A stretch of DNA of 64,000 nt from Thermus tengchongensis (GTDB lineage: Bacteria > Deinococcota > Deinococci > Deinococcales > Thermaceae): assembly GCF_021462405.1 (NCBI RefSeq), contig NZ_JAKEDU010000001.1:248001-312000 (forward strand), read 5' to 3'. Shown here one piece after another: positions 27,851 to 37,900 of the stretch (position 1 is the stretch's first letter; each line of letters begins with the position of its first letter). A model generated the notes under the pieces. That model saw only the letters and a program-made list of their open reading frames with translations, had not been told where the DNA came from and searched no databases. The translations under genes and the position numbers were made by a program.

Positions 27851-28949
27851 GCTCCACCTCCTTAAGCACCTGGTTAAACCGCTCCAGAAGCCCTTCCTCC
27901 TCCCGCCCCCGTTCCTTCAGGTAGCGTTCGTAGGCCTCCACCAGACCCAGCTCTGGGGCCAAGGTCCCATTCCCCCCGTCCTCAGGCCCTCCCGTGGTTT
28001 CCACCGCCAGGAGATGGGGGAGCCCCTGGAAGAGCCTCTCCTTCACCGCCGGGGAAAGCCGGCCCTCCACCACCACCCTGAGGTACCCGGGAAAGTGCTC
28101 CAGCTCGGAAAGCCTGCCGTCCAGCTCCTCGGGCTTCAGGCGGAGGGTTTTAAGGGGCTTGCCCCAGCGCTCCCTTATGGGGTGGACCCGGACGGGCCCC
28201 CTCTCCGGCACCTCCACCAGCAAGGCTCCCCGCTCCGCCTCCTCTCCCTCACCGAAGTCCAGCTGGATGAGGCTTCCCGCATACCAGGCCACGGGGGCCT
28301 CGGATACCTGCTGCTGGCGGTGGATGTGGCCCAAGGCCACGTAGCGGGCCCCCAGGGGCAGGGTGGAAGGGGGTACGGCGTAGCTTCCCGTGAGGTGGAA
28401 GACGAACTCCCCCGCCCCGGGACGGACCCCCTCCAGGGCAAAGTGCCCCAGCATAAGGGGGCTTTCCAGGTTGGCGAGGATCCGCCGCATGGCCTCCGCG
28501 TAGGTGCGGTGGCGCTCCTCGGCCTCCTGCAGAACCTTTTTCACCAGGATGCGCTCGGATACAAAGGGGAGAAGGGCCGCCCTGAGCCCTCCCACCTCCA
28601 CCACCCCCCCCTCCTCCCGGAAAAGGGGCCTTCCCCGCACCGCCGCCCCCGCCAGGGCGAAGAGGGGGGCAAGGGCCTCGAGGCGCTCCTTGGGGTCGTG
28701 GTTGCCGGCGATGACCAAGGCGGGAACCCCAAGCTCCCTAAGGCGCAGGAAAAACTCCACCGCCATGGCCTCGGCCTCGGCGGAAACCTGGGGGCGGTCA
28801 AAGAGGTCCCCGGAAACCACCACCAGGTCTACCCCCTCCTTGGCCACCATCTCCAGGAGGGTTTTCAACGCTTCCCCGATCTCGGGGGTGCGGTCCACGC
28901 CCTTTAATACCTTGCCCAGATGCCAGTCCGCGGTGTGCAATAAGCGCAC
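27825..28949 (-). CDS. sbcD: Exonuclease SbcD, nuclease subunit (Mre11-like)
   Basis: 374 aa calcineurin-like phosphoesterase. Metal-binding motifs: HTADWHLG at the N-terminus, VSGDLFDRP, IAGNHDPKERL, GHIHRQQ. The start is placed at GTG 28949 (MRLLHTADWH) because the -10 box CATAAT overlaps the ATG at 28958 and lies 7 nt before this GTG. Forms the operon sbcD-sbcC. Confidence 0.95.
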   Translation of the reverse strand: MRLLHTADWHLGKVLKGVDRTPEIGEALKTLLEMVAKEGVDLVVVSGDLFDRPQVSAEAEAMAVEFFLRLRELGVPALVIAGNHDPKERLEALAPLFALAGAAVRGRPLFREEGGVVEVGGLRAALLPFVSERILVKKVLQEAEERHRTYAEAMRRILANLESPLMLGHFALEGVRPGAGEFVFHLTGSYAVPPSTLPLGARYVALGHIHRQQQVSEAPVAWYAGSLIQLDFGEGEEAERGALLVEVPERGPVRVHPIRERWGKPLKTLRLKPEELDGRLSELEHFPGYLRVVVEGRLSPAVKERLFQGLPHLLAVETTGGPEDGGNGTLAPELGLVEAYERYLKERGREEEGLLERFNQVLKEVELEALAPGA

Positions 28950-28956
28950 GGCTCCC

Positions 28957-28962
28957 ATTATG
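28957..28962 (-). promoter_or_regulatory. -10 box CATAAT of sbcD
   Basis: CATAAT, then 7 nt, then GTG at 28949. It lies downstream of the yibE/F-like stop, so sbcDC can be transcribed on its own. Confidence 0.6.
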
Positions 28963-28981
28963 CCAGCCGCCAGCTCCCCAC

Positions 28982-29998
28982 CTAGTGGGGATGGCCATGG
29001 CCCTCAGGAGGCCTGCCCCTTCCCCCCCGGAAGAACCAGGCCGCCATCAGGGTGGTGAGGGGTACCGCCAATAAAAGCCCCAAGGAGCCCAGCACCATGG
29101 AGGCGATCTCGGCGGCAAAGGGCTCGGTGTTGAGGAGGAAGCGCAAGGGGGTGGGGTCCTTGGTGAGGAGGAGGAAAAGGGGCAAGGAGCCCGCGGCGTA
29201 GGCCAGGACCAGGGTGTTCACCAGGCTGCCGATGTGGTCGTAGCCCACCTCCATCCCCCGGCGGTAGAGCTCCCCAAGGCCAAAGCGGGGGTTGGCGTGG
29301 GCCAGGGCCTGGACCACCGCCGCCTGGGTCACGCTCACATCGGTCAAGGCCCCCAGGGTGCCCACCACCACCCCCGCCAGAAAGAGGGAGAGGAGGTCCA
29401 CACCCCCCCACTGCCGGAGGAGCAGGGCCTCCTCCGAGGCCAGGCCCGTAAACCCCATGCCCCGGGTGAAGAAGAGCGCCAGGAACAGGACGAAGGCCAC
29501 CGAGGCCAGGGTGCCCAAGAGGGCCGCGGTGGTCTTGCGGTTTACCCCGTGGACCAGGTAGACGGTGAGAAGAAGCACCCCCACGCTTCCCAAGAAGGCG
29601 AAGAGAAGGGGATTCCCCCCCGCGGCCACCCGGGGAACCACGAAGTAGACCACCACCAGAAGGCTCAGGAAGGTGCCCAAAAGGCCCCTTACCCCCTTGC
29701 CCCGGCCCAGGAGGGCGGCTGATAGGGCGAAAAGGCCCAGAAGGCCTAGGAGCCAGGGGATGCGGTCGGGCTCGGTGACATAGGTCCTGCCGCCCTCTTG
29801 GTAGAGGACCACCCGTTGGCCCACGCGGTACCGGCCCCCGTCCACGGGCAGAAGGGCCTCCAGCCTCCTATCCCCCACCTCCACCAAGGCCACACCCCGG
29901 TTGGCCTCGAGGGCCAGGATCCTTCCCACCAGGTACCTCCCCTCCCCCTGGGCCAGAGCGGGGAGGAGAAGGAGGCCGAACCATATCCAAAGGCGCAT
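28982..29998 (-). CDS. YibE/F-family membrane protein
   Basis: 338 aa. A signal-peptide-like start (MRLWIWFGLLLLPALAQGEG), a small beta domain outside the membrane (residues 21-85), then eight or so membrane helices with the family core DVSVTQAAVVQALAHANP and GYDHIGSLVNTLVLAYAAGSLP. Ends in a His-rich tail GRPPEGHGHPH. Family function is not established; a link to metal or solute transport is only a guess, suggested by the His tail and the divergent Fur-family gene. A leaderless-type -10 box (TAGAGT) precedes the ATG by 6 nt. Confidence 0.87.
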   Translation of the reverse strand: MRLWIWFGLLLLPALAQGEGRYLVGRILALEANRGVALVEVGDRRLEALLPVDGGRYRVGQRVVLYQEGGRTYVTEPDRIPWLLGLLGLFALSAALLGRGKGVRGLLGTFLSLLVVVYFVVPRVAAGGNPLLFAFLGSVGVLLLTVYLVHGVNRKTTAALLGTLASVAFVLFLALFFTRGMGFTGLASEEALLLRQWGGVDLLSLFLAGVVVGTLGALTDVSVTQAAVVQALAHANPRFGLGELYRRGMEVGYDHIGSLVNTLVLAYAAGSLPLFLLLTKDPTPLRFLLNTEPFAAEIASMVLGSLGLLLAVPLTTLMAAWFFRGGRGRPPEGHGHPH

Positions 29999-30004
29999 AT
30001 GGCT

Positions 30005-30049
30005 ACTCTACACATCCCGGATGAAAACTTCTTCTCAAGTTGCTATCCT
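30005..30049. promoter_or_regulatory. Divergent promoter region with palindrome AACTT-N6-AAGTT
   Basis: Minus-strand -10 TAGAGT (30010-30005) serves the YibE/F gene; plus-strand -10 TATCCT (30044-30049) serves the Fur-family gene, 6 nt before its ATG. Between them AACTT(30026-30030)-CTTCTC-AAGTT(30037-30041) is an inverted repeat in the -35 region of the regulator gene, a plausible site for its own product. Confidence 0.5.
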
Positions 30050-30055
30050 GGGGGC

Positions 30056-30424
30056 ATGGAGCGCTCCACAAGGCAACGGCGGGCCATCCGGGAGGCCTTT
30101 TTGGAGGCGGGCCGCCCCCTTTCCCCCCAGGAGGTCCTGGAACTCGCCCGGAAGAAGGTGCCCTCCCTGGGCCTGGCCACCGTGTACCGCACCCTGAAGG
30201 GCCTGGTGGAGGAAGGCTTTCTCACCCCGGTGGCCCTTCCCGGCGAACCCTCCCGCTACGAGCCCGCGGGCCGGGAGCATCACCACCACTTCCTCTGCCG
30301 CCTCTGCGGCAGGGTCTTTGAGCTTTCCGGTTGCGACCTGGCCCTGGAAGGCCACCTCCCCCCCGGCTTCCAGGCCGAGGGGCACGAGGTCACGGTCTTC
30401 GGCCGCTGCCCGGAATGCGCCTAG
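30056..30424 (+). CDS. Fur-family metal- or peroxide-responsive repressor
   Basis: 122 aa. Winged-helix N-terminus (STRQRRAIREAFLEAGRPLSPQEVLELARK..LGLATVYRTLKGLVEEG), His-rich hinge EHHHHFLC, and two CxxC pairs (CRLCG and CPEC) for structural zinc. The family includes Fur, Zur and PerR, and sequence alone does not separate them; the short form with two CxxC pairs is seen in all. ATG chosen at 30056 from the -10 box 6 nt upstream. Probably controls itself and the divergent membrane gene through the palindrome between them. Confidence 0.88.
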   Translation: MERSTRQRRAIREAFLEAGRPLSPQEVLELARKKVPSLGLATVYRTLKGLVEEGFLTPVALPGEPSRYEPAGREHHHHFLCRLCGRVFELSGCDLALEGHLPPGFQAEGHEVTVFGRCPECA

Positions 30425-30449
30425 GGAGGGCGTCCCCAAACCCCAACCC

Positions 30450-30478
30450 CCCGTGGGGCAGGACCCTCCCCCCACGGG
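30450..30478 (+). terminator. Hairpin after the Fur-family gene
   Basis: CCCGTGGGG / CCCCACGGG, 9-bp perfect stem, 11-nt loop, no U tract. A terminator or leftover of a repeat; weak. Confidence 0.35.
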
Positions 30479-30511
30479 ACCCATCCCCAGGAGCACCGCC
30501 CTCAGGCCGGA

Positions 30512-30619
30512 TAAGTACCCCGCCGTGGCCTGCGCCACCCCGGGGACTCCAGCCAGAAAGTCCTTGGGCATCGCCCTCCTCCCCCGCCTATCGCGGCAAC
30601 CTCCGTGCATCGGCACTCG
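30512..30619 (+). repeat. Diverged MITE-like element, copy 3
   Basis: Starts TAAGTACCCCGCCGTGGCC like the full copies; the middle (CTTGGGCATCG, then CGCGGCAACCTCCG) matches the copy at 49989 better than the two 104-bp copies. The right end is degenerate (GGCACTCGG instead of GGCACTTAG), so the limit is approximate. It fills most of the gap between the Fur-family gene and the DUF4258 gene. Confidence 0.6.
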
Positions 30620-30644
30620 GTTCTTGCGAACCCCCACCGAAGGC

Positions 30645-31046
30645 CTACCGCTCCCAGGCGGGGTACAGATGCCAAGGTGCGCTCCAGCGGACCTCCTCGA
30701 GGGCCCCGTCAAAGCGCACGATGGCCGCCAGCCGGGCCCGGGAGTAGACCCGGTAAGGCTCCTTGGGGATGAAGGCGGTCACGATGTCCACGTGCCTCGG
30801 TGTGGCGTACTCCAGGACCACGTGCAGGGGGAGCTTCAACCGGGGAGGAAAGACCATGTAGCCCAGGACCAACATCCGTTGGTCCTCAGGGTAGATGGCC
30901 AGCTCCCGACCCCACTCCAGCGCCCTGAGGACATCCAACTCGGTAAAGCCCTCCTGAAGCATGTGCTTGGCCACGTGGGGCCCCAGGCGGTAGCGGCCTT
31001 CCCGGAGGTGGGGGAGAAGGTCGGCTAACCTACGCAGCTTCCTCAC
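30645..31046 (-). CDS. DUF4258-like hypothetical protein
   Basis: About 133 aa. N-terminal segment YRLGPHVAKHMLQEGFTELDVLRALEWG with H..KHM resembles DUF4258, a small family often seen near toxin-antitoxin or DNA-related genes. The C-terminal part (VVLEYATPRHVDIVTAFIPKEPYRVY) has the usual beta strands. The start is uncertain: GTG at 31046 (MRKLRRLADLL) after GGGGGGTGGG is preferred over ATG at 31082. It follows comF by 57 nt on the same strand. Role unknown. Confidence 0.6.
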   Translation of the reverse strand: MRKLRRLADLLPHLREGRYRLGPHVAKHMLQEGFTELDVLRALEWGRELAIYPEDQRMLVLGYMVFPPRLKLPLHVVLEYATPRHVDIVTAFIPKEPYRVYSRARLAAIVRFDGALEEVRWSAPWHLYPAWER

Positions 31047-31103
31047 GCATACCCACCCCCCTTTGCCCCAGTCTAGGACCAAGGGCAGGGAGAAGTGTGG
31101 GCT

Positions 31104-31718
31104 TTAGCGGTAAGGACCCAGGGCCCCAGGGTCCCGCACCGCCAGGAAGGCCCCGTACACCCGGCCCGCCCCCGCCCTAAGGAGGGCTTCCTTGGCCCTC
31201 AAGAAGGTGGCCCCGCTGGTGAGCACATCGTCCACGAGAAGCCAGCCTCCCTCCACCCGCAGCACGGGAGCAAAAAGGTCCTGGGGCAGGTGCCGCCGGG
31301 CCCGGCCCCGGCTGGGCTGGCTCGGCGTGTAGCGCTCTCGGCGCAGGACCCTGAGGTAAGGAACCCCCAGGCGGGCCGCCACGGCCCGGCCCAAAAGCTC
31401 AGGGGGATTGTAGCCCCTAACCGCCAACCGGGGAAGCAGGGTGGGGACGGCGGTAACCCCGGCAAGCCGCCAACCCTGAGCTGAGACCGCCTCCGCCAAG
31501 GGCTCGGCCAGAAGGGGGGCAAGGCCGAACCGCTTGCCGTACTTCAAAGCCCGTACCACTCCCCCCACCCGGCCGTAAAGGCCCAGGTACACCATCTCCC
31601 CGGCGGCAAAGGCCCTTAGGCCTTGGCGGCACCCCCGGCAGAGAAGGGGTGCGTCCAACCGATTCCCACACCCGGGACAGGTGTGCCCCAATAGGCCCTC
31701 AAGCAATCCCCAAAGCAT
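31104..31718 (-). CDS. comF: ComF-family phosphoribosyltransferase-like protein
   Basis: 204 aa. N-terminal zinc-ribbon cysteines (CPGCG..LLCRGC), then a type I phosphoribosyltransferase domain with the PRPP loop VDDVLTSGAT near residue 167. ComF homologues are needed for transformation in several bacteria, probably in handling incoming single-stranded DNA. Start at ATG 31718, inside the last codons of mtnA (20-nt overlap). Confidence 0.9.
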   Translation of the reverse strand: MLWGLLEGLLGHTCPGCGNRLDAPLLCRGCRQGLRAFAAGEMVYLGLYGRVGGVVRALKYGKRFGLAPLLAEPLAEAVSAQGWRLAGVTAVPTLLPRLAVRGYNPPELLGRAVAARLGVPYLRVLRRERYTPSQPSRGRARRHLPQDLFAPVLRVEGGWLLVDDVLTSGATFLRAKEALLRAGAGRVYGAFLAVRDPGALGPYR

Positions 31719-32697
31719 CCCGTAAGGCCTCGGCAAACGGGGGATAGAGGACCCCCTTCTCCGTGATGATGCCCGTCAGGTAACGGTGGGGGGTGAGGTC
31801 AAAGGCGGGGTGGTAGGCGGCTACCCCCATGGGGGCGATGCGCACCCCCCTTAGCTCCAAGACCTCCTCGGGGGAACGTTCCTCTATGGGGATCCCTTGC
31901 CCGCTTTCCAGGCTTGGGTCCACGGAGGAAAGGGGTAGGGCGGCATAGAAGGGAATCCCGTGGTGGTGGGCGAGAACCGCCAGGGTATAGGTGCCGATCT
32001 TGTTGGCAAAGTCCCCGTTTAAGGCCATGCGGTCCACCCCCACGATGACCGCATCCACCCGGCCCTGGGCCATGAGGAAGCCCGCCATGTTGTCGGTGAT
32101 GAGGGTGGCGGGAACCCCCGCCTTCTTTAGCTCGTAGGCGGTGAGGCGGGCCCCCTGCAGGTAGGGCCTGGTCTCGTCCACCCAGACGTGGGCCACCCGC
32201 CCCTGGCGGTGGGCCTCCACGATGGCCCCCAAGGCGGTGCCGTACCCCCCGGTGGCCAGGGGGCCGGTGTTGCAGTGGGTGAGGACCTGGCCCCTTAGCA
32301 CCTTGGCCCCATGGAGGCTGATGGCCCTTTCCGTGGCCTCCACCTCCCGCCAAAGGGCCCAGGCCTCCTCCAGGCTCCCCTCCAGGTTCCCCCAGTGGGC
32401 CCGCATGCGGTCCAGGGCATGGAAGAGGTTCACCGCCGTGGGCCGGCTCTGCCTTAGAAGGCGGTCCGACTCCTCAGGGTCCTCCCCGCTCAGATGGGCC
32501 AGCACCATGCCATAGGCAGCGGAGACCCCAATGGCCGGGGCCCCCCGCACCACCATGGCCCTTATGGCCTCGGCCATCTCCCTTGCGGTGCGCACCGGCA
32601 CCCAAACTTCCTCCAAAGGGAGCTTTCTCTGGTCCAGGAGCCAGAACACTCCCTCCTTTTCGTCAAAGCGGAAGGGCAGGACGCGCTCCACGGCCAC
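31699..32697 (-). CDS. mtnA: Methylthioribose-1-phosphate isomerase
   Basis: Methionine salvage: converts 5-methylthioribose-1-phosphate to the ribulose form. 332 aa when begun at GTG 32697 (MAVERVLPFRFDEKEG), 4 nt after the stop of the upstream gene. Motifs: VRGAPAIGVSAAYG, catalytic Cys in LTHCNTGPLATGGYGTALG, catalytic Asp in GVDRMALNGDFANKIGTY. A longer frame to 32730 would overlap the previous gene and adds unconserved residues. Confidence 0.94.
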   Translation of the reverse strand: MAVERVLPFRFDEKEGVFWLLDQRKLPLEEVWVPVRTAREMAEAIRAMVVRGAPAIGVSAAYGMVLAHLSGEDPEESDRLLRQSRPTAVNLFHALDRMRAHWGNLEGSLEEAWALWREVEATERAISLHGAKVLRGQVLTHCNTGPLATGGYGTALGAIVEAHRQGRVAHVWVDETRPYLQGARLTAYELKKAGVPATLITDNMAGFLMAQGRVDAVIVGVDRMALNGDFANKIGTYTLAVLAHHHGIPFYAALPLSSVDPSLESGQGIPIEERSPEEVLELRGVRIAPMGVAAYHPAFDLTPHRYLTGIITEKGVLYPPFAEALRDALGIA

Positions 32698-32701
32698 AAG
32701 C

Positions 32702-33763
32702 TTACCGGAGGCGGAGGACCTTGTCGTCATTGGGGCGCACCAGGCCGCGCCCGTCCCGGTTGGAGGTGGTGACCCAAAGGGCCCCGTCCGGGCCCAGCTG
32801 CACCTCCCTCAGGCGGCCATAGCCCGAAAGGGCGGTTTCCACCCGCACCACCCGCCAGCGGCCCTTTCCCCCCTCGAGGACCAGGCGCAAAAGAGCCTCG
32901 CCCCTCAGGCCCGCCACATAAAGCGCCCCCCGCCAAAAGGCCAGGTTTCCCGGGGGGAAGCCCTGGGGCCAGAGGTAGAGGGGGTCTTGGTAGCGGGGGT
33001 CGTTCCCCCGGCCCACCACCCTGGGCCAGCCGTAGTTCCCCCCAGGCAGGATGAGGTTCACCTCGTCGTGGCCGAAGCCCTGCTCCCCGCTCGGCCCGTG
33101 CTCGCTGGAAAATAGCTCCCCCGTTTCCGGGTGCCAAGCCAGGCCCTGGGGGTTGCGGTGGCCGTAGCTGTAGATCTCGGGCCGGGCGCCGGACCGCCCC
33201 AGGAAGGGGTTCCCGGGGGCTGGGGCCCCTTCGGGGGTGATCCGGAGGATCTTCCCCCCTAAGGAGGCGAGGTCTTGGGCCAGCTCCCGCTCGTACACCT
33301 CCCCCGTGGTCACGTAGAGCATGCCGTCGGGGCCGAAGGCGATGCGCCCCCCGGAGTGCAGGCCGTGGGCGCGGGCGGGGATGCCGTCCAGGACCACCCG
33401 GTCCAGAACGCCCCTTTCCCCCTGGTGCCTTAGGCGCACCACCTGGTTCCGGAGGCCCCCTTCCTCCACGGTGCGGTAGGCGTAGAGGTAGGGCTCCTGG
33501 GGGAAGCGGGGATGGAGGGCAATGCCCAGAAGCCCCGACTCCCCCCGGGCGTAGACGGAAAGCTCCGCATAAAGGGAAGCCCTTCCCCCCCGCACCAGGC
33601 GGATGCGCCCAGGCCGCTCGGAAACCAAAAAGCCGCCATCGGGCAGGAAGGCCAGGGCCCAGGGCACCTCGAGGCCCCCCACCACCTCCTCCGCCCTAAG
33701 GCCCTGCCCCTGGGCAAGCCCCAAGCCCAAGAGCCCCGCCAGCACCCGCCTCCGCGTGAGCAT
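32702..33763 (-). CDS. PQQ-dependent aldose sugar dehydrogenase family protein (soluble GDH type)
   Basis: 353 aa, six-bladed propeller related to soluble glucose dehydrogenase and Yli. A signal peptide with twin-Arg-like start (MLTRRRVLAGLLGLGLAQG) sends it out of the cytoplasm. Conserved PQQ-site features include catalytic His in RAHGLHSGGRIAFGPDG, and YSYGHRNPQGLAWHPETGELF plus EHGP.GEQGFGHDEVN. Oxidises sugars with PQQ as cofactor in characterised relatives. The start at 33763 is set by the signal peptide and AAAGG before the ATG. Confidence 0.92.
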   Translation of the reverse strand: MLTRRRVLAGLLGLGLAQGQGLRAEEVVGGLEVPWALAFLPDGGFLVSERPGRIRLVRGGRASLYAELSVYARGESGLLGIALHPRFPQEPYLYAYRTVEEGGLRNQVVRLRHQGERGVLDRVVLDGIPARAHGLHSGGRIAFGPDGMLYVTTGEVYERELAQDLASLGGKILRITPEGAPAPGNPFLGRSGARPEIYSYGHRNPQGLAWHPETGELFSSEHGPSGEQGFGHDEVNLILPGGNYGWPRVVGRGNDPRYQDPLYLWPQGFPPGNLAFWRGALYVAGLRGEALLRLVLEGGKGRWRVVRVETALSGYGRLREVQLGPDGALWVTTSNRDGRGLVRPNDDKVLRLR

Positions 33764-33827
33764 CCTTTCCCCCTTGCCCCCCAGGCTACCCCAGCTCCAG
33801 GCTTCTTCCCGGAATGGAAAGCACATT

Positions 33828-33847
33828 CGGGCCCCTGGCGGGGCCCG
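33828..33847 (-). terminator. Hairpin after tdh
   Basis: CGGGCCCC / GGGGCCCG, 8-bp stem, 4-nt loop, between tdh and the sugar dehydrogenase gene. The following bases are only moderately U-rich. Confidence 0.4.
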
Positions 33848-33864
33848 AGGGTGCCCAAGCGGCG

Positions 33865-34896
33865 TTAGGCCCTGGGGTCCAGGATCACCTTCACCCCCTG
33901 GCCGGAGGCAAGGAGGGCGAAAGCCTCCTGGTAGCGGCTCATGGGGAAGCGGTGGGTAATGAGGGGCCTCAGGTCCACCCGGCCCGAGTAGACCAGGGCG
34001 GTGCCCTGCATCCAGGTCTGCCAAAGCCTCCGGCCCGCGATGCCGTAGGCGGTGATCCCCCGCATGACCAGCTCCCCCGCCAGGTCAAAGCGAATGGGGT
34101 CCGAGGGAATGCCCAAAATCCTCGCCTCCCCCCCAGGGATGAGGGCCTGAAGGCCCTGGTGGATGGCCGTCTCGTTACCGGAAAACTCCAAAAGCACCTC
34201 TACCCCGCTCCCCGTGACCTCCCGCACCACCGCGAGCACGTCCTCCTCCCGGGGGTTGATGAGCCGGTCGGCGTAGGGTTTGGCGAAGGCCAGGCGGTAG
34301 GGGTTGGGGTCGGAGATGAGGATGGGGCCCGCGCCGCTGGCCCGGGCCACCATGGCCGCCATGAGGCCGATGGGCCCGGCCCCGGTGATGAGGACGCTTT
34401 TGCCGGAGACCCCGCTCCCCGCGTACACCGTGTGTACTGCGTTGCCGAAGGGCTCCAGGATGGCCCCCACCTCGAAGGGCAGGTCCACCGGGTTCACCCA
34501 AGCGTTCTCCGCGGGCACCACCACGTACTCGGCGAAGCCCCCGTCCCGGTCCACCCCCAGGATCTGGGTGTTCAGGCACACGTGGTAGTTGCCCGTGCGG
34601 CAGGCGGGGCAAGTGTGGCAGACGATGTGGCTCTCCAGGCTCACGTGGTCCCCCACCTGGGGCCTTTTGACCCCAGGCCCCACAGCCTCCACCACCCCGC
34701 TGAACTCGTGGCCGGTGATGAGGGGGGGGCGGATCCGCCCCTGGGCCCAGGTATCCCACTTCCAGATGTGCAGGTCGGTGCCGCAGATGCTCACCGCCTC
34801 CACCCGCACCAGGATCTCCCCCGGGCCCGGCTCGGGCACGGGGCGTTCCACCAGGGTCAGGCCCTCTTCCGGGGCCAGCTTGGCCAGCGCGCGCAT
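33865..34896 (-). CDS. tdh: L-threonine 3-dehydrogenase
   Basis: Oxidises threonine to 2-amino-3-ketobutyrate with NAD. 343 aa zinc-dependent medium-chain dehydrogenase. Catalytic zinc ligands in [10 protein letters not shown] (Cys38) and GHEFSG; structural zinc Cys cluster [15 protein letters not shown] near residue 92; NAD motif [17 protein letters not shown]-specific [14 protein letters not shown]. Starts 12 nt after the TamB-like gene. Confidence 0.95.
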   Translation of the reverse strand: MRALAKLAPEEGLTLVERPVPEPGPGEILVRVEAVSICGTDLHIWKWDTWAQGRIRPPLITGHEFSGVVEAVGPGVKRPQVGDHVSLESHIVCHTCPACRTGNYHVCLNTQILGVDRDGGFAEYVVVPAENAWVNPVDLPFEVGAILEPFGNAVHTVYAGSGVSGKSVLITGAGPIGLMAAMVARASGAGPILISDPNPYRLAFAKPYADRLINPREEDVLAVVREVTGSGVEVLLEFSGNETAIHQGLQALIPGGEARILGIPSDPIRFDLAGELVMRGITAYGIAGRRLWQTWMQGTALVYSGRVDLRPLITHRFPMSRYQEAFALLASGQGVKVILDPRA

Positions 34897-34908
34897 ACCT
34901 GGGCCATG

Positions 34909-37900
34909 CTACCACCGGTAAAGGGCGCCCACGCTGAAGCGGGTGGTGTCGGCGGCCTCGAGGCTGAAGCTCAAGCCCAAAGCCGGGGTGAGGTCGTACC
35001 CCAGGGTGAAGGTGAAGCGGGCAAGCCTGCCATCCCCTGGCAGGAAGGTGGAGCCCAGGGAAAAGGTCAGGCCATCCCGGCGGTACTGGGCGCTGAGGGT
35101 CTGCTCCCCTCTTAGGTCCAGCTCATAGCCCAAGAAGAGCTCAGGGCTCAGGTACTTGCCCACGGAAAAACGGGTTTCCTGCAGGTCCCCTCCCTGGAGC
35201 ACGGGAAGCTGCACCTGGAATCGATCCAAACCCAGGGAACGGGCCAACTCCCTCTCCAGCTGGCCCAGCACCAGGTTCTCCAAAGCGGCCCCCAGGGCCG
35301 CCTGGGGCAAGGTTTCCGCTAGCCGGGTAACATCGGGGGTACCCAGGGTGAGGAGGGCGTAGATCTCGGGTTCGGTGAGGGGTGGGTCCGAGGTGAAGTG
35401 GGGCTCGAGGCGCACCTTAACCCGGCCGTTTTCCCGCAAAAACTCCCCCGCGGCCTCCAGGAAAACCTTGTGGCCCCGGGTTTCCGCCTGGGCCTTGAGT
35501 TGGAACTGAGGCAGGATGCCCCGGTCCGGGGAAAAGCGCAGGAAGCTCCCCGCGGGATCCAGGGCGAAGAGGGAATCCCACAGGCGGAAGTTACCCCATA
35601 AGGCCTCCACCTGTCCGGACAGGTAGGGGTCGGCGTAGCTCCCTCCCAGGAACACCTCCCCCTTAAGCTCCCCCTGGGCCAGGCTTTCCTGCACCAAAAC
35701 CCCCCTTTCCGCATACACCCGCACCCCCTCGAAAACCAGGGGCACCGGGGCAGGCTTCTCCCCCGGGGCCTGCAAGGCCACCCCCTCCCGGGAAAGCTGC
35801 CGCGTCTGGGCCTCCGGCAGGGCCAGCCTTGCCCTCAGGACCTCGGCGTTGCCCGTGAGGTGGTAGGTGCCCTTGTCCTCGTAGAGGAAGAAGCTCTTCA
35901 CGTCCAGAAGACCCTCTTGGAGGTAGTACTGGGGGTAGTAAAGGGGAAGCCGGCCGTAGCCGGCAAGGCGCAAGGGGAAGAGGGTTCCTTGGGCCTGGGC
36001 CTCCCCCAGGTGGATCTCCACCCCGTAACCGGGGTAGCGGAAGGCCACCTCCGCCGGGGTAGCCTCCTTGAGGCCGGGAAGGGAAACCTCCCCCTTGGCG
36101 GTGACCCGGAAGTCCTCCAGCTGGCCCTCGAGGCCCAGCCGGGCCCGTCCCGGGAAGGGGGCGGAAAGGAGGAGCTCCCCCTCCGCCTTGGCCCCCCCGT
36201 TCAGGGAGAGGAGGCCCTGGGGCAGGTACCCCGCCACCGGCCCCAAGCGGAAGCGGAAGTCCTTGAACTCCACTTGGAAGCCCTCCCCCCTAAGCCTCAG
36301 GAGGAGGCTCCCCGAACCCTCGGGCCGGTAGGGCTTCAAGGGAGGCACCACCTGGAGCACCGGGGTGAAGACCGTGTCCTTGAGGCTCAGGTAAAGGTCG
36401 CTGCCCTCCGGGCTCCAGTACCCTCCGCCCTCCCAGCTTCCCCGGCCCACAAGGCGGAGCCGGTCCACCAGGATCCGGCCTCCCTCCAGGCGGAAGACCG
36501 CCTGGCCCTTAAGCTCATCCCCCCCCCCCACGAAGCGCAGGGCCTCCCCCACCAGCACCCCCTCCCCCCGCAAGGGCTGGGAAAGGGGAAGCCTTAGGCG
36601 CACCGCCCCCGTCCAGTAGGCCTCCCCTTCCAAGGGCCCCGCCACCGCCATGAGGAGGAGATGGAGGGGAAAACCCCGGAGGGAGGCGGAAAGGTCCAGG
36701 CGATCCCCCCCCAGGTCCACCCGAAAGGGGCTTTGCCCAAACCGCCCCTCCCCTCGGACCAGCCCTGGCCCCACGGTGCCAGCAAAGAGGAAGGGCACCT
36801 GGACCCCGGCCACCTCCGCCTTCCCCTCCAGCTGGGCTTTGGCCTGCCCCCCCTTCAGGGCCAGCTCCCCGGAGACCTCCCCCTTCAGATAGGGGGCATA
36901 ACGGCCCAAGAAGTCCTCCAAGCTGGCCCGCTCCAAGCGAAGCCCACCCTCCAGGGGAAGAAGCCTTCCCTCGGCAAGGATACGGCCCACCGCTCCCTCC
37001 AGAACGCCCTCCACCCGGTACCCCTCCCCAAAGACCCGGCCCCGAAAGCGGCTTTCCAGGGGAGGAAGGGGAAGGTCCACCCGGAGTTCCCCGGCGGGAG
37101 GATAGGAGAGGCTACCGGAAAGGTAGGGGCCCTGGGCCTCCAGGTGGGCCTGGGGTAGCTTCCCGGAAAGCTCCACCACCTGCTCCCCTGCCCGATAGAG
37201 AAGCCGGTAGGTTCCCAAAAGGTCCACCTCCCCCTCCAGCCTCCCCGCTCCCGCCACCCACCAGGGGAAGGCGGGGTGCGCCCCCGATAGGCGCACCCGG
37301 TCCCCCTCGCCCTGGAAGCGCACCGTCACCCCCAAGAGGTCCAGGGTCAGGGTCCCCTCCACCTTCGCCCCGGCGTAGCGCAGGGCGCCCTCCCCTTGGG
37401 GGCTGGTCAGGGTCAAGGCAAGCTCCTTGAGGTCCAGGCTTCCCTCCAGGGGCAGGCCTAGGCCAGGTACCTGGTAACCCAGCTGGAGGCTTTCCCCTTC
37501 ACCCCGTAGGGCAAGCCCCCCGGGAAGCAAGGCCTTAAGGATCCTTCCCTCCCCTTCCGCCTGGCGGGCCGCCAGGTCCAGGCGCACCTCCCCCACCTGA
37601 AGAAGGGGCCAGGCCAGACGCACCCTCTCCCCCAAGACCTCTCCGGAAAGCTCGGGAAAGCCCCTTCCGGAAAGCTGCAGGCTTCCCTCCTTAAAGGCCA
37701 CCCTCCCCCGCCAGGTTTCCTTCCAGGCCACCTCCCCCTCGAGGTCCCCGCGGAAGGCTAGGGAAAGCCCTTCCTCCCCGTAACGCCCCCGGGCCTGGGC
37801 CTGGCGGCCAAAGGCCTGGAGGAAAAGGTCCAGCCCCACCTCCCGCCAGGGGCCTGCTACCTTACCCGAAAGGCTCAGGGGACCGTAGGCAAATCCCTGA

